Source of the DNA: Candidatus Jordarchaeales archaeon
GTDB taxonomy: Archaea; Asgardarchaeota; Jordiarchaeia; Jordiarchaeales; Freyrarchaeaceae
Assembly: GCA_038889235.1 (NCBI GenBank)
Contig: JAWAHN010000003.1
Coordinates: 53,703 to 117,702 of the forward strand
DNA: 64,000 bases
Direction: 5' to 3'
Shown here: positions 43,738 through 51,661 of the stretch, piece after piece
How the letters are laid out: each line of letters begins with the position of its first letter
How positions within the stretch are numbered: position 1 is the first letter of the stretch
The notes under the pieces: model-generated
Told to the model about the DNA's origin: nothing
Database searches by the model: none
What the model saw: only the letters and a program-made list of their open reading frames with translations
Translations under genes and position numbers: made by a program

Positions 43738-44847
43738 TTATGGGTAAGCTTTTGAGCCTATGAATTCTTCCAGAATCTTCGCGGCGGTGGGGCTTTCGGT
43801 TATAACTTCTAGTTCCTGGTAACCGTAGCCTCTCGAGTAAAGTATGTACCTCACCAGAGACTCCCTCGTCTCCTGGTGTTTAATGTACGTCTCAGTAGCT
43901 TTTCCCAGTTTAAACCTTCCAAGCCTAATGTCCTTTACTCCTCCAACTGAGAGGATTCTCCTCAATAGCTTTCTCGCACCCTCGTCCGGTATATCTCTTA
44001 GTGGGAGAATTTTCGCGGCCTTAACTTTCCAAAGGTTACCATGTTCCCCAGCTTTGACGGCATCCCTGCCCAGAATGAGTGCAATCTTCTTAACATCACC
44101 CGAGCTGAAAGCCCTGTAAACAAGCCATCCTGCCGGCGAGAGCATACAGAGGTCTCTCTCCACCCGCTCCAGTAGCGCCCAGAAGTACTTTAAGTCTTCT
44201 CCAAACCTATTCTTGACCTCATCGTACGGCCTAGGCGATTCAATGAGCCACTTTATGTCGTCCAAGTGTTTGATCCAGACGTCAGGGTTAAAGAAGAGCG
44301 GAATTGCAGGGAGGGAGACTATCTCGTTAAACCGCTCATGAATATAGTATACGTCCACCCCGTATAGGAGCGCTGCAATGGTCGCGTAAGCCGTCTCAGC
44401 CTTAAACCCCCCAGTAGCAGCAAGCACAACACCTCCCTCCAGCCTTCGCCCCTCCTCGAATACTTCAACAAGCATGTTTATGAGACTGTTAAGACCGGTC
44501 GTGGAGAACTTTCGCTCGTCATACTTAAGCCCCTTCACCTCTTTGACGCTCACATTGTAACCCCTATCCTCGTAAAACCTCTTTAAAGCTTCAGCGCACA
44601 CCTTCCCCTCAACGGTCTCGGAGTGAAGGAGGACTAGGGTGTCTCCATACTCAAGGATCCTCTCAAGCGTGTTTGTCTCCGCACAAGCCCTGTGAAGCCA
44701 CTGCTCATCTTTCTCGCCCTTAAGGTAGCCAACCAATGCGTCAACAGTACTTTTTTCGTTGCTCAACAACACCTCCTGCCGGACGCCGACATCCCTACAG
44801 TAGTTCGAGAGGAGAGAGGCGCCAACAGTAACCACCACGCGCCTCAA
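43738..44847 (-). CDS. CRISPR-associated CARF-domain protein (Csm6/Csx1-like, APE2256 family)
   Basis: A 369-residue protein. The N-terminal VVVTVGASLLSNY and the segment GGVVLAATGGFKAETAYATIAALLYGVDVYY are the two conserved CARF strands and loops of the TIGR02619 type. They bind cyclic oligoadenylate made by Cas10 in type III CRISPR systems. The C-terminal 170 residues (ERDLCMLSPAGWLVYRAFSS onward) look like a winged-helix plus a further domain ending RESLVRYILYSRGYGY. I see no clear HEPN Rx4-6H motif, so its output could be another nuclease or a transcriptional response. It may also be a ring nuclease. No cas genes or CRISPR array are within the window. Confidence 0.75.
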   Translation of the reverse strand: MRRVVVTVGASLLSNYCRDVGVRQEVLLSNEKSTVDALVGYLKGEKDEQWLHRACAETNTLERILEYGDTLVLLHSETVEGKVCAEALKRFYEDRGYNVSVKEVKGLKYDERKFSTTGLNSLINMLVEVFEEGRRLEGGVVLAATGGFKAETAYATIAALLYGVDVYYIHERFNEIVSLPAIPLFFNPDVWIKHLDDIKWLIESPRPYDEVKNRFGEDLKYFWALLERVERDLCMLSPAGWLVYRAFSSGDVKKIALILGRDAVKAGEHGNLWKVKAAKILPLRDIPDEGARKLLRRILSVGGVKDIRLGRFKLGKATETYIKHQETRESLVRYILYSRGYGYQELEVITESPTAAKILEEFIGSKAYP

Positions 44848-45338
44848 CTAAACCACCCAGAAAAATAATTGGAGAAAAATTTACCTTAAAAATTTTTTCA
44901 AAAAAAGCGCGCAAAAACTAGCCGTGAGAGGCGCAAAACTCCTGTAAAAACCCCCACGGCCAAACTACCACACAGCTAGCCTGAAACCCCTCAGCTCACA
45001 ATCCAGACATCCACCAGCCAGACCCAAGTAATGGCCAGGCAAACTGGGACTTAACCCACCCCTCCAAAATGTGCCCCAGAAGAGAGGAAAAGTGTTCAAA
45101 GTTTTACAACGAGTAGGAAAGCGTTTTCAAGACATATAACATTCAACGAAAAACAGCCACCCTTCCACACAAATCGATCATACCGTGAGCGAAGAAAACC
45201 AGCAAAAGCGAACACATGCACGACGTCACAATTCCCACAAACTCAAAAAGCAAGCAGCCCTAAAACTTGCGAGCAGTTTAAATAGGGCGCCTGGTAGGAA
45301 AAACACGAAAAACACTTAAAAAAGAGGAAAGTTAGAAA
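44848..45338. other. Divergent promoter region, no gene seen
   Basis: About 490 bases between the CARF gene and the repeat-bearing nuclease gene, which point away from each other. An A/T run TTAAAAATTTTTTC near 44885-44900 could serve the CARF gene. The plus-strand TATA box is at 45277. No coding frame or RNA gene is evident. Confidence 0.5.
45277..45284 (+). promoter_or_regulatory. TATA box for the coiled-coil nuclease-like gene
   Basis: TTTAAATA, 55 bases before ATG 45339. Confidence 0.5.
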
Positions 45339-46139
45339 ATGACCCAAATAACCCCAGAACTCTACGAGTTCATAGTCAAAGTTGTAGAGGACAGAGTCAG
45401 AGAAATAAAGGTCACGCGCGAAGAATTCGACAAACTAACAAACTCAGTGAACAAACTTGCCGAGGCCCAGCGCAGAACAGAGGAGAGGCTGGAGCAGCTT
45501 GCCGCCAGAGTTGACCAGCTTGCCGAGGCCCAGCGCAGAACAGAGGAGAGGCTGGAGCAGCTTGCCGCCAGAGTTGACCAGCTTGCCGAGGCCCAGCGCA
45601 GAACAGAGGAGAGGCTGGAGCAGCTTGCCGCCAGAGTTGACCAGCTTGCCGAGGCCCAGCGCAGAACAGAGGAGAGGCTGGAGCAGCTTGCCAGTACCGT
45701 GCGCGAGACTAGGGATGCTTTGTCTAATTTGGCTACACAGGTTGGCCGTTTGAGCGAGGTTGTTGGTTTTGGCTTGGAGGATGTTGCCCGCATTATGGTC
45801 GCTGGGTGGCTTGACGCCTATGAGGGTATTCTTGTTGGGGAGTTCGAGAGGGGATTCTTTGTTGTTGATGGAAAGGAGGTTGAGTTTGATCTTTTTGCTC
45901 GCGGGCGAAACAGTATGGGGGAGGACTTGTTTGTTGTTGGGGAGTGCAAGTCTAGGATTTACGAGAGGGATGTGAGGGCTTTCGTTGAAAGGGTTGAAGC
46001 CGTGAAAAAGAAGTATCCGGAAGTAAAGGTGTACGCTTTCATGTTTGGCTACGTCATCCACCCGAGCGGGGACAAGGTTGCTGAGAAGCACGGGGTTAAG
46101 TTACTTGCTCCATACCGTATACCTGTGAAACAAAAATGA
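45339..46139 (+). CDS. Coiled-coil repeat protein with C-terminal PD-(D/E)XK nuclease-like domain
   Basis: A 266-residue protein starting at ATG behind GAGGAAAG. After about 40 residues it carries 21-residue coiled-coil units (LAEAQRRTEERLEQLAARVDQ) three times and most of a fourth. The C-terminal domain begins around SEVVGFGLEDVARIM. It holds EVEFDLFARGRN, then DLFVVGECKSRI, giving Asp and ExK as in PD-(D/E)XK nucleases. This is the architecture of DUF3782-type archaeal proteins, which are often found in many copies per genome. Whether it cuts DNA is unknown. The truncated gene at 1-452 appears to be a relative with different repeat units. Confidence 0.75.
   Translation: MTQITPELYEFIVKVVEDRVREIKVTREEFDKLTNSVNKLAEAQRRTEERLEQLAARVDQLAEAQRRTEERLEQLAARVDQLAEAQRRTEERLEQLAARVDQLAEAQRRTEERLEQLASTVRETRDALSNLATQVGRLSEVVGFGLEDVARIMVAGWLDAYEGILVGEFERGFFVVDGKEVEFDLFARGRNSMGEDLFVVGECKSRIYERDVRAFVERVEAVKKKYPEVKVYAFMFGYVIHPSGDKVAEKHGVKLLAPYRIPVKQK
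45456..45692 (+). repeat. Tandem 63-bp repeats inside the coiled-coil gene
   Basis: Units at 45456-45518, 45519-45581 and 45582-45644 are identical by eye; a fourth matches for its first 48 bases (45645-45692). Identity at third codon positions shows recent expansion or gene conversion, not only selection on the protein. Confidence 0.9.
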
Positions 46140-46365
46140 GCGCTACTGCCGCGTCCACTCAGCTTTAAACTTCTTCTTGCTTAAATGCTCTAGTGGGCTT
46201 TCGAGTTGGACTCTGAAGGCTTAACCTAATTACTGTGAGGAGTCCCCGCTTGGGCTCCAGCGTGATGCGATTGCAAGAGAAGTTTTTCTTTTTAGCTGGA
46301 AGGCGCCCAAGTTTTTAGGAATATTTTTAGCTTGTGCGCGTTCAGGACTTTTCTGGTGTTTGAAG

Positions 46366-46953
46366 ATGGACTTGGTTAGTGAAGCTAGGGAGCTCGCCCG
46401 GAGCATACTCGGTGACTCCTTCTCCCACGGTTACCCTCACGTGGAGAGGGTTATGAGGTATGCTGAAGTCATCGCGTCGAACGTTGGAAAGGTTGACCGA
46501 ACTCTTTTGAGTGTGGCGGTTTACCTTCACGACGTTGGCAGACCACTCGGCGAGCCTCACGCCTACTACTCATCGCTGGTGGCTAAGGGCTTCCTCAGGG
46601 GCAAGGGGTGTGGTGAGGAGTTTGTGAAACTCGTTGTCAACGCTGTGGAGTATCACAGCTACAGCTACGCTCGAACAAGGCACGTTGAGCCTCTGAGTGT
46701 TGAGGCGAAGATACTGAGTGACGCCGACAAACTTGACGCGCTCGGCGTCACAGGGTTCCTGAGGGCTTTCGAGCACAGTTACAAGTTTGGGAGGCGACTG
46801 GAGGAAACGCTCGCCCACTTCGACGAGAAGCTCTTCAAACTAAAGGAATTAATGCACTTTGACGTCTCAAGGAAGCTTGCAGGGAAACTCGACGACAGGC
46901 TTAAGGTGCTGGTTGCATGGCTTAACGAAGAGCTTTTCCAAGACACGCTCTAA
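46366..46953 (+). CDS. HD-domain phosphohydrolase
   Basis: A protein of about 195 residues with the HD metal motif in order: HGYPHVERVMRYA (first His), YLHDVGRP (His-Asp) and ILSDADKLDALG (last Asp). NAVEYHSYSYAR supplies extra His residues. This resembles archaeal HD proteins of the YedJ/HDIG type that hydrolyse nucleotides or phosphodiesters. ATG 46366 is chosen; TTG 46360 is two codons upstream. A TATA-like AATATTTTTA lies near 46319. No obvious partner gene. Confidence 0.82.
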   Translation: MDLVSEARELARSILGDSFSHGYPHVERVMRYAEVIASNVGKVDRTLLSVAVYLHDVGRPLGEPHAYYSSLVAKGFLRGKGCGEEFVKLVVNAVEYHSYSYARTRHVEPLSVEAKILSDADKLDALGVTGFLRAFEHSYKFGRRLEETLAHFDEKLFKLKELMHFDVSRKLAGKLDDRLKVLVAWLNEELFQDTL

Positions 46954-47027
46954 ATGCTTAGACAATACGTGAGCGAATAGTTGACCATTCCACACCGCTC
47001 ATTGAACGGCAATTGTTTTCCGAAAAA

Positions 47028-47035
47028 TTTAAATA
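47028..47035 (+). promoter_or_regulatory. TATA box for the glutamate-synthase-like gene
   Basis: TTTAAATA within CGAAAAATTTAAATATAC; transcription should start near 47057. Confidence 0.6.
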
Positions 47036-47052
47036 TACACGTCCTTATGTGT

Positions 47053-47069
47053 GGGTAAAGCTTTTACCC
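47053..47069 (+). promoter_or_regulatory. Perfect 7-3-7 inverted repeat, putative operator
   Basis: GGGTAAA, three bases, then TTTACCC. It covers the expected transcription start about 25 bases after the TATA box, where a bound protein would block initiation. The regulator is not known; an NrpR-like repressor is encoded at 49710 and is a candidate. Confidence 0.5.
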
Positions 47070-47090
47070 GGCATTTTGGAGGGTTGGGTC

Positions 47091-48680
47091 TTGGTAAACT
47101 TGAGAAGGCCGAACTCCGACGAAGCGTTAGGAACACTTAACCGTTCAAGGGACGTAGTTCCCATGTCTGGTTTGTGTACGAGGTGCGTCGATGGGTGTAG
47201 AGGTGGGTGTGACATCTGGCTTGCTTCCTTTAGAGGAAGAGAAGTCCTCTATCCTCAGCCTTACGGTGAGATAACTGCAGGCGGCCGTAAAGACTACCCA
47301 GTGGACTACTCGCACCTGAACATTCAAGGGTACGCCTGGGGAGCTAAGGGGTTGGATGGCAACGTTGGCCCAGATGAAGCTGTATTCACCAGGGTTGATG
47401 TGACCACGGAGTACGGGTGGAACAGTAAGGTCAAAATGCTCCTCCCCATTTTCATGGGCGCCCTTGGTTCTACGGAGATAGCGCGCAGGAACTGGGAGCA
47501 CTTCGCGGTTGGAGCCGCGATATCGGGCATATCTATAGTTTGCGGTGAGAATGTTTGCGGTGTGGACCCAGAGCTGGAGTTGGACGCGAAGGGTAAGGTT
47601 AAGAAGTCTCCGGAGATGGATAGGAGGATAAAAATCTACAAGGAGTACTATGAAGGCTACGGGGAGCTGCGTGTGCAACTTAACGTTGAGGACACGAGAC
47701 TGGGAGTTGCAGAGTACGTTTCAAGCAAACATGAGCTTGAAGCGATAGAGATCAAGTGGGGGCAAGGTGCGAAGAGCATAGGTGGAGAGATAAAGGTTCA
47801 CTCGCTTGAAAGGGCTTTGGAGCTCAAGAGGAGGGGTTACATAGTCCTACCCGACCCCGAGGAACCTGCAGTACAGGAGGCTTTCAAAGCTGGCGCCATC
47901 AAGGAGTTTGAGAGGCACTCAAGGCTCGGCTTTGTCAGCAAGGAGTCGTTCCTAGAGGAGGTTGACAGGCTTAGGGAGTTAGGGTTTAAGAGGGTGGCCC
48001 TCAAGACTGGAGCCTACTCGGCAATTGACCTCGCCATGGCGCTGAGGTACGGGGCTGAGGCGAAGCTCGACCTTATAACTCTTGACGGAGCTCCCGGTGG
48101 AACCGGGATGAGCCCGTGGCCAATGATGAACGAATGGGGAATTCCCACGTTCTACCTCGAAGCGCTAGCCTACCAGTTCTGCAGGAGGCTCGATGAGAAA
48201 GGGTTCCGGGTTCCCGACCTAGCAATGGCTGGCGGCTTCTCGACGGAGGACGGAGTCTTCAAGGCGATAGCAATGGGAGCCCCCTACGTGAAGGCGGTAT
48301 GCATGGGTAGGGCTCTCATGATACCTGGAATGGTGGGCAAGAACATCGGAAAGTGGATAGAGGAAGGAGATTTGCCTAAGACTGTCGCCAGGTACGGTAA
48401 AACGGTGGAGGAGATATTCGTCACATACGAGGAGCTGAGGGCGAAGTACGGCGAGGATGTAAAGAAGATCCCCCTCGGAGCCATAGGAGTATACACGTTC
48501 TGCCAGAAGTTCAAGGTTGGACTACAACAGCTGATGGCTGGGAGCAGGAACTTCAAGCTCTCAACGATTTCACGCAAGGACCTCGTAGCTCTAACAGAGG
48601 AAGCGGCGAAGGTTTCAGGGATACCATACGTGATGGAAGCCTACAGAGAAGAAGCGGAAAGAATACTAGATGGAGAGTAG
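47091..48680 (+). CDS. FMN-binding glutamate-synthase-like protein
   Basis: A protein of about 529 residues related to the FMN/Fe-S synthase domain of glutamate synthase. RVDVTTEYGW to LLPIFMGALGST begins the barrel, QGAKSIGGEIKV, LDLITLDGAPGGTGMSPWPMM and LAMAGGFSTEDGVFKAIAMG are the FMN-site segments. The N-terminus has an extra CTRCVDGCRGGCDIW motif that could hold an Fe-S cluster. The glutaminase domain is absent, so it may be an archaeal-type glutamate synthase subunit or a related amine-forming enzyme. TTG 47091 follows GGAGGG; the longer frame from 47013 runs through the TATA box. Confidence 0.8.
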   Translation: MVNLRRPNSDEALGTLNRSRDVVPMSGLCTRCVDGCRGGCDIWLASFRGREVLYPQPYGEITAGGRKDYPVDYSHLNIQGYAWGAKGLDGNVGPDEAVFTRVDVTTEYGWNSKVKMLLPIFMGALGSTEIARRNWEHFAVGAAISGISIVCGENVCGVDPELELDAKGKVKKSPEMDRRIKIYKEYYEGYGELRVQLNVEDTRLGVAEYVSSKHELEAIEIKWGQGAKSIGGEIKVHSLERALELKRRGYIVLPDPEEPAVQEAFKAGAIKEFERHSRLGFVSKESFLEEVDRLRELGFKRVALKTGAYSAIDLAMALRYGAEAKLDLITLDGAPGGTGMSPWPMMNEWGIPTFYLEALAYQFCRRLDEKGFRVPDLAMAGGFSTEDGVFKAIAMGAPYVKAVCMGRALMIPGMVGKNIGKWIEEGDLPKTVARYGKTVEEIFVTYEELRAKYGEDVKKIPLGAIGVYTFCQKFKVGLQQLMAGSRNFKLSTISRKDLVALTEEAAKVSGIPYVMEAYREEAERILDGE

Positions 48681-48725
48681 AAACCCCACTTCCCCCTTCC
48701 GCTGCATTTTATAACTCCCTATTTT

Positions 48726-49586
48726 TTAAACTGTGAAAGCGACGTCGAGGAGCATCATGGCCGCGAAGCCTGTCATAAAGCTTGCTGTGGCAAGGTCAGG
48801 GTTTTTCTGTGATTCAGGTATAAGCTCCTCGACAGAGACGAATATCATTGCCCCAGCCGCAAAGGACATTATATAGGGCATCAGCTGTGTTACGGAAAGT
48901 ACAGCAACCGCTCCCACGACTGCTGAGATCGGCTCAACAACCGCGGACAGCTGCCCGTAGAACGCGCTCCTTAGCGTCGAGAAGCCCTCAGCCCGAAGCG
49001 GCATGGATATGGCGAAGCCTTCAGGCATGTTTTGAAGCCCTATTCCAACGGCTAGAGCGACAGCCGAGGAGAGGCTTGTCCCGTGACTTAGAGTGGTGAA
49101 GGCTAACTCCCACGCTCCCAGGGACATGTAGAGGAAGGCGGTGTTAAGTGTAACGGTCACAGCTCCGAAGGTAACCCCTACAGCGAGCCCCTCTGGAATG
49201 TTGTGCAATGTTACCGCCATTATGAGCAGAACGCTTCGACTCCACGTGACGCTCCGGCCCTCGCTTTTCTCCAAGCCTAGGTGAATGTGAGGTATAACGG
49301 CGTCGAGTAGCCTTATCAACGCGCCCCCCAAGAGGAAGCCCACCACAGCCGGAATCCACTGGTTCCCCGCGCCCACCAGTTCAACTGAGGGGGCTAGTAG
49401 GGACCAGAAGCTGGCTGAAACCATGACCCCCGCGGCAAGCCCAAGCATCCCACTCAAAACTCTCTCGGAAACCCTTTTAAAGAGGAAAACCGCGAGCGCG
49501 CCTAGGGCGGTCAAAAACCATGTAAGGAGCCCCGCCGACGCAGCGTTCACAGCGGCTCCCGCAAGCGTCAACTGGTGTGAAAACAC
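48726..49586 (-). CDS. ZIP-family divalent metal transporter
   Basis: A 286-residue membrane protein with about eight helices. Helix IV and V motifs are VTLHNIPEGLAVG and GIGLQNMPEGFAI; these His/Glu sets form the metal path in ZIP proteins. A His-bearing loop (DAVIPHIHLGLEKSEG) precedes them. It probably imports zinc, or iron, manganese or cobalt. The start is GTG 49586 behind GAGGTG; a TATA-like TTTTTAAAG lies at 49639-49647. In this window, cobalt use by the CobN-type chelatase could be served by such a carrier, but that is speculation. Confidence 0.87.
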   Translation of the reverse strand: MFSHQLTLAGAAVNAASAGLLTWFLTALGALAVFLFKRVSERVLSGMLGLAAGVMVSASFWSLLAPSVELVGAGNQWIPAVVGFLLGGALIRLLDAVIPHIHLGLEKSEGRSVTWSRSVLLIMAVTLHNIPEGLAVGVTFGAVTVTLNTAFLYMSLGAWELAFTTLSHGTSLSSAVALAVGIGLQNMPEGFAISMPLRAEGFSTLRSAFYGQLSAVVEPISAVVGAVAVLSVTQLMPYIMSFAAGAMIFVSVEELIPESQKNPDLATASFMTGFAAMMLLDVAFTV

Positions 49587-49709
49587 GCCTAAAACACCTC
49601 TTTTTCACAGCATCACCTGAAGCCTTCAAAAAGCCACCTTTAAAAATCATGTCCCACAAGGGTTCGGGCAACCCGGCCCCTTTTTTTCAAAGGCCCCCCT
49701 TCTCCTGGA

Positions 49710-50687
49710 TCATATGACCTCCATGTCTTTTATTTCGATGAGGCAGTGGGGGGCGAACGCGTCCACCTTGATGCCCATCTCTTTTAGCGCCGCTCCCGGG
49801 GTGATGCCTCCAACCATCGATAAGCCGAACCTATCCATGGAAACCGGCACTCCTAAAACAGGTTCGTTCGGCTCGCCCACAACCAGTATCCCGCCCCACC
49901 CTCTATCCTCCAGCTTCCTCAGCGTGGCAATAGTGTCCTCCCTCGCAACAGCCGGGATTTCCCTAAAAACCACTGGCAGCATCCCCGACCCGGTTTCTAG
50001 GAAGCTCGTTATGGACGTCTGGTTGCTTCGCACAAAGACCTCAAGCGGGGGTATCGTCGTCCCATCGTAGGAGATGAGCTCCACGAAGCGTATCGGCTTG
50101 TAGTTCACTGTCTGGACGAGCCCCCCATACTTGAATATCACCGGGATCCCAGAGTGGATTAGAACACCGTCTATAGTCAGGTCGCAAACAGTGAAGAAGG
50201 CTATCTCGCCCTCGGGGACAGAGATCTCATTGTACTCCTCACCTTCATCGAGCACCTTTATGTAAGGCGCCGGGAGCAATCTTCTCTCCCACAGCGCCTC
50301 AACCATCTTAAGCATCTTCTCATAAAAGTTCTTGTCCAACAGAAAGACGTTCGTCACTACAACCCCAGACTTAGACTCAGGCCTGTAAGTAACAGAGTAC
50401 GCCAGCGAAAGAAACTGTGTTATAACAAAGTTGAGCCTCTGAGCGGCTAAAGCCCTACCCAGCTCCTCCAACCCCTTCGCAGTTATAGTCCTCCCGCTTC
50501 GCTCATGTCCCTCAACAAAACCCTTCTCCTCCAGCAGTTGAAGATGGTACCTCACCGCCCTCTCACTCATAAGAAAACCTCTCTTCTTCAGCTCTTCCCT
50601 GATCACAGTCGAGCCTACCGGTCTCTTGTACTGGCTAAGTATGCGGAGAATTTCAATCTCCTTCCTAAAGCTGTCGCTCGTCCCCAT
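49710..50687 (-). CDS. NrpR-like transcriptional regulator (winged helix plus DUF128)
   Basis: A protein of about 325 residues. The N-terminal winged helix is LRILSQYKRPVGSTVIREEL to RAVRYHLQLLEEKGFVEG. One DUF128/NRD effector domain follows, with ISVPEGEIAFFTVCDLTIDGV, IPVIFKYGGLVQ and VGGITPGAALKEMG. In methanogens NrpR represses nitrogen-assimilation genes and responds to 2-oxoglutarate. ATG 50687 follows GGAGG by eight bases. The flavoprotein gene at 47091, with its putative operator, is a possible target. Two DUF128 domains occur in some homologues; here there is one. Confidence 0.82.
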   Translation of the reverse strand: MGTSDSFRKEIEILRILSQYKRPVGSTVIREELKKRGFLMSERAVRYHLQLLEEKGFVEGHERSGRTITAKGLEELGRALAAQRLNFVITQFLSLAYSVTYRPESKSGVVVTNVFLLDKNFYEKMLKMVEALWERRLLPAPYIKVLDEGEEYNEISVPEGEIAFFTVCDLTIDGVLIHSGIPVIFKYGGLVQTVNYKPIRFVELISYDGTTIPPLEVFVRSNQTSITSFLETGSGMLPVVFREIPAVAREDTIATLRKLEDRGWGGILVVGEPNEPVLGVPVSMDRFGLSMVGGITPGAALKEMGIKVDAFAPHCLIEIKDMEVI

Positions 50688-50791
50688 GCTGGTAGCCTCC
50701 AAAGGTCCCCAGTATCTTAGAGGGTCTCATCAACTTTTATTTTTTTATTCAGAAAAGGGTCCCCTGGAACCTTGCTGGCGACGCCGCCAAG

Positions 50792-51577
50792 CTAGAGGAT
50801 CTTCTTTTTACTGAGGATCAAGTATTCTCTTTCAGGCGTGAAAACCTCAAGGGTCACAGTTTCACTGTAACCTTCCTTCTTCAGCACCTTTAGAGGGGTC
50901 TTGTAATCTATGCGCCCAACTCCAAGTGGAAGGTGGTCGTCTCTGCTTCCGAAGTTGTCGCTGATGTGGACGTGAACTATGTGTCCACGTAACTCCTCAA
51001 TGAACTTCAAGGGTGGATCTGAAGGCTTAATGCTCGCGTGCGCAATGTCTAGTGTGAACTTCAACCTCTCCGAGCCAAGCTGGCTGAAAAGCTCCCTGAA
51101 ATCGTCAACACAAGTGAAGTAGTCGGCCCCCGGAAAGACACCTGGAGGCAGGTTCTCGACTCCGAGCACGAAGCCGTACTCTTCAGCCACTTCGAGTAGC
51201 CTGCTAAGGGACTGAACCGTGTTCCTGAACGAGACATCGCGCGGGGTAAGGGGGAACCGGAACCCCGGGTGGACGACTACAACCTCGGCCTCTATGGCGT
51301 GTGCGGCCTCCATAGCTTTCAAGGTGACTCTAACGGAGGCCTCCCTAAGCTCATCGTAGAAGTTTGAGATGTCCACGAAAGTTGGAACATGGACCAGCCT
51401 ATAGAGGCTACCGGACGAAAGGACGTCAACAAGCTCTCTTCTCTTAGAGAGCACGTGGTCGGGGGTTGAAGAAGGGTACTCTATTGCCAGTTCGAAGCCG
51501 TCGAAACCGTTTTCGACAGCGAACCTCGCCTCGTCAACAGGGTCGAAAATGGTAATGTTCTCCATGCACACTTTCAC
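50792..51577 (-). CDS. Xylose-isomerase-like TIM-barrel protein (sugar isomerase/epimerase or AP endonuclease 2 fold)
   Basis: A 261-residue barrel of the AP_endonuc_2 family. It shows NGFDGFELAIEYP, EVVVVHPGF, GVLGVENLPPG (metal Glu), KFTLDIAHASI (Asp and His) and HVHISDNFGSRDDHLPLGVG with the last His/Asp metal ligands. Such proteins are sugar or inosose isomerases, epimerases or endonuclease IV relatives; this one lacks the nine-ligand endonuclease IV set, so an isomerase role is likelier. It starts at GTG 51577, with a second ATG four codons later. Confidence 0.8.
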   Translation of the reverse strand: MKVCMENITIFDPVDEARFAVENGFDGFELAIEYPSSTPDHVLSKRRELVDVLSSGSLYRLVHVPTFVDISNFYDELREASVRVTLKAMEAAHAIEAEVVVVHPGFRFPLTPRDVSFRNTVQSLSRLLEVAEEYGFVLGVENLPPGVFPGADYFTCVDDFRELFSQLGSERLKFTLDIAHASIKPSDPPLKFIEELRGHIVHVHISDNFGSRDDHLPLGVGRIDYKTPLKVLKKEGYSETVTLEVFTPEREYLILSKKKIL

Positions 51578-51661
51578 ACAGACACCCGCCTAGCGACGCT
51601 AGGGCACAAAGGCCCGCAGATAGTTAAAACCTTTTTGGAATAAAAAGGGGGAAAAGAGTGT

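Noticed and set aside
45456-45692. Tandem 63-bp repeats as a possible CRISPR or minisatellite
   Set aside because: There are no spacers, and the repeat lies wholly in frame inside a protein-coding gene.
45444-46091. Minus-strand frame of 215 codons across the repeat gene
   Set aside because: It exists because the 63-bp repeats are open in several frames; it is a shadow of the nuclease-like gene.
49660-49674. Hairpin GGGTT-CGGGC-AACCC upstream of the ZIP gene
   Set aside because: Only five base pairs, with no T-run after it in the direction of the upstream gene; too weak to call a terminator or riboswitch.
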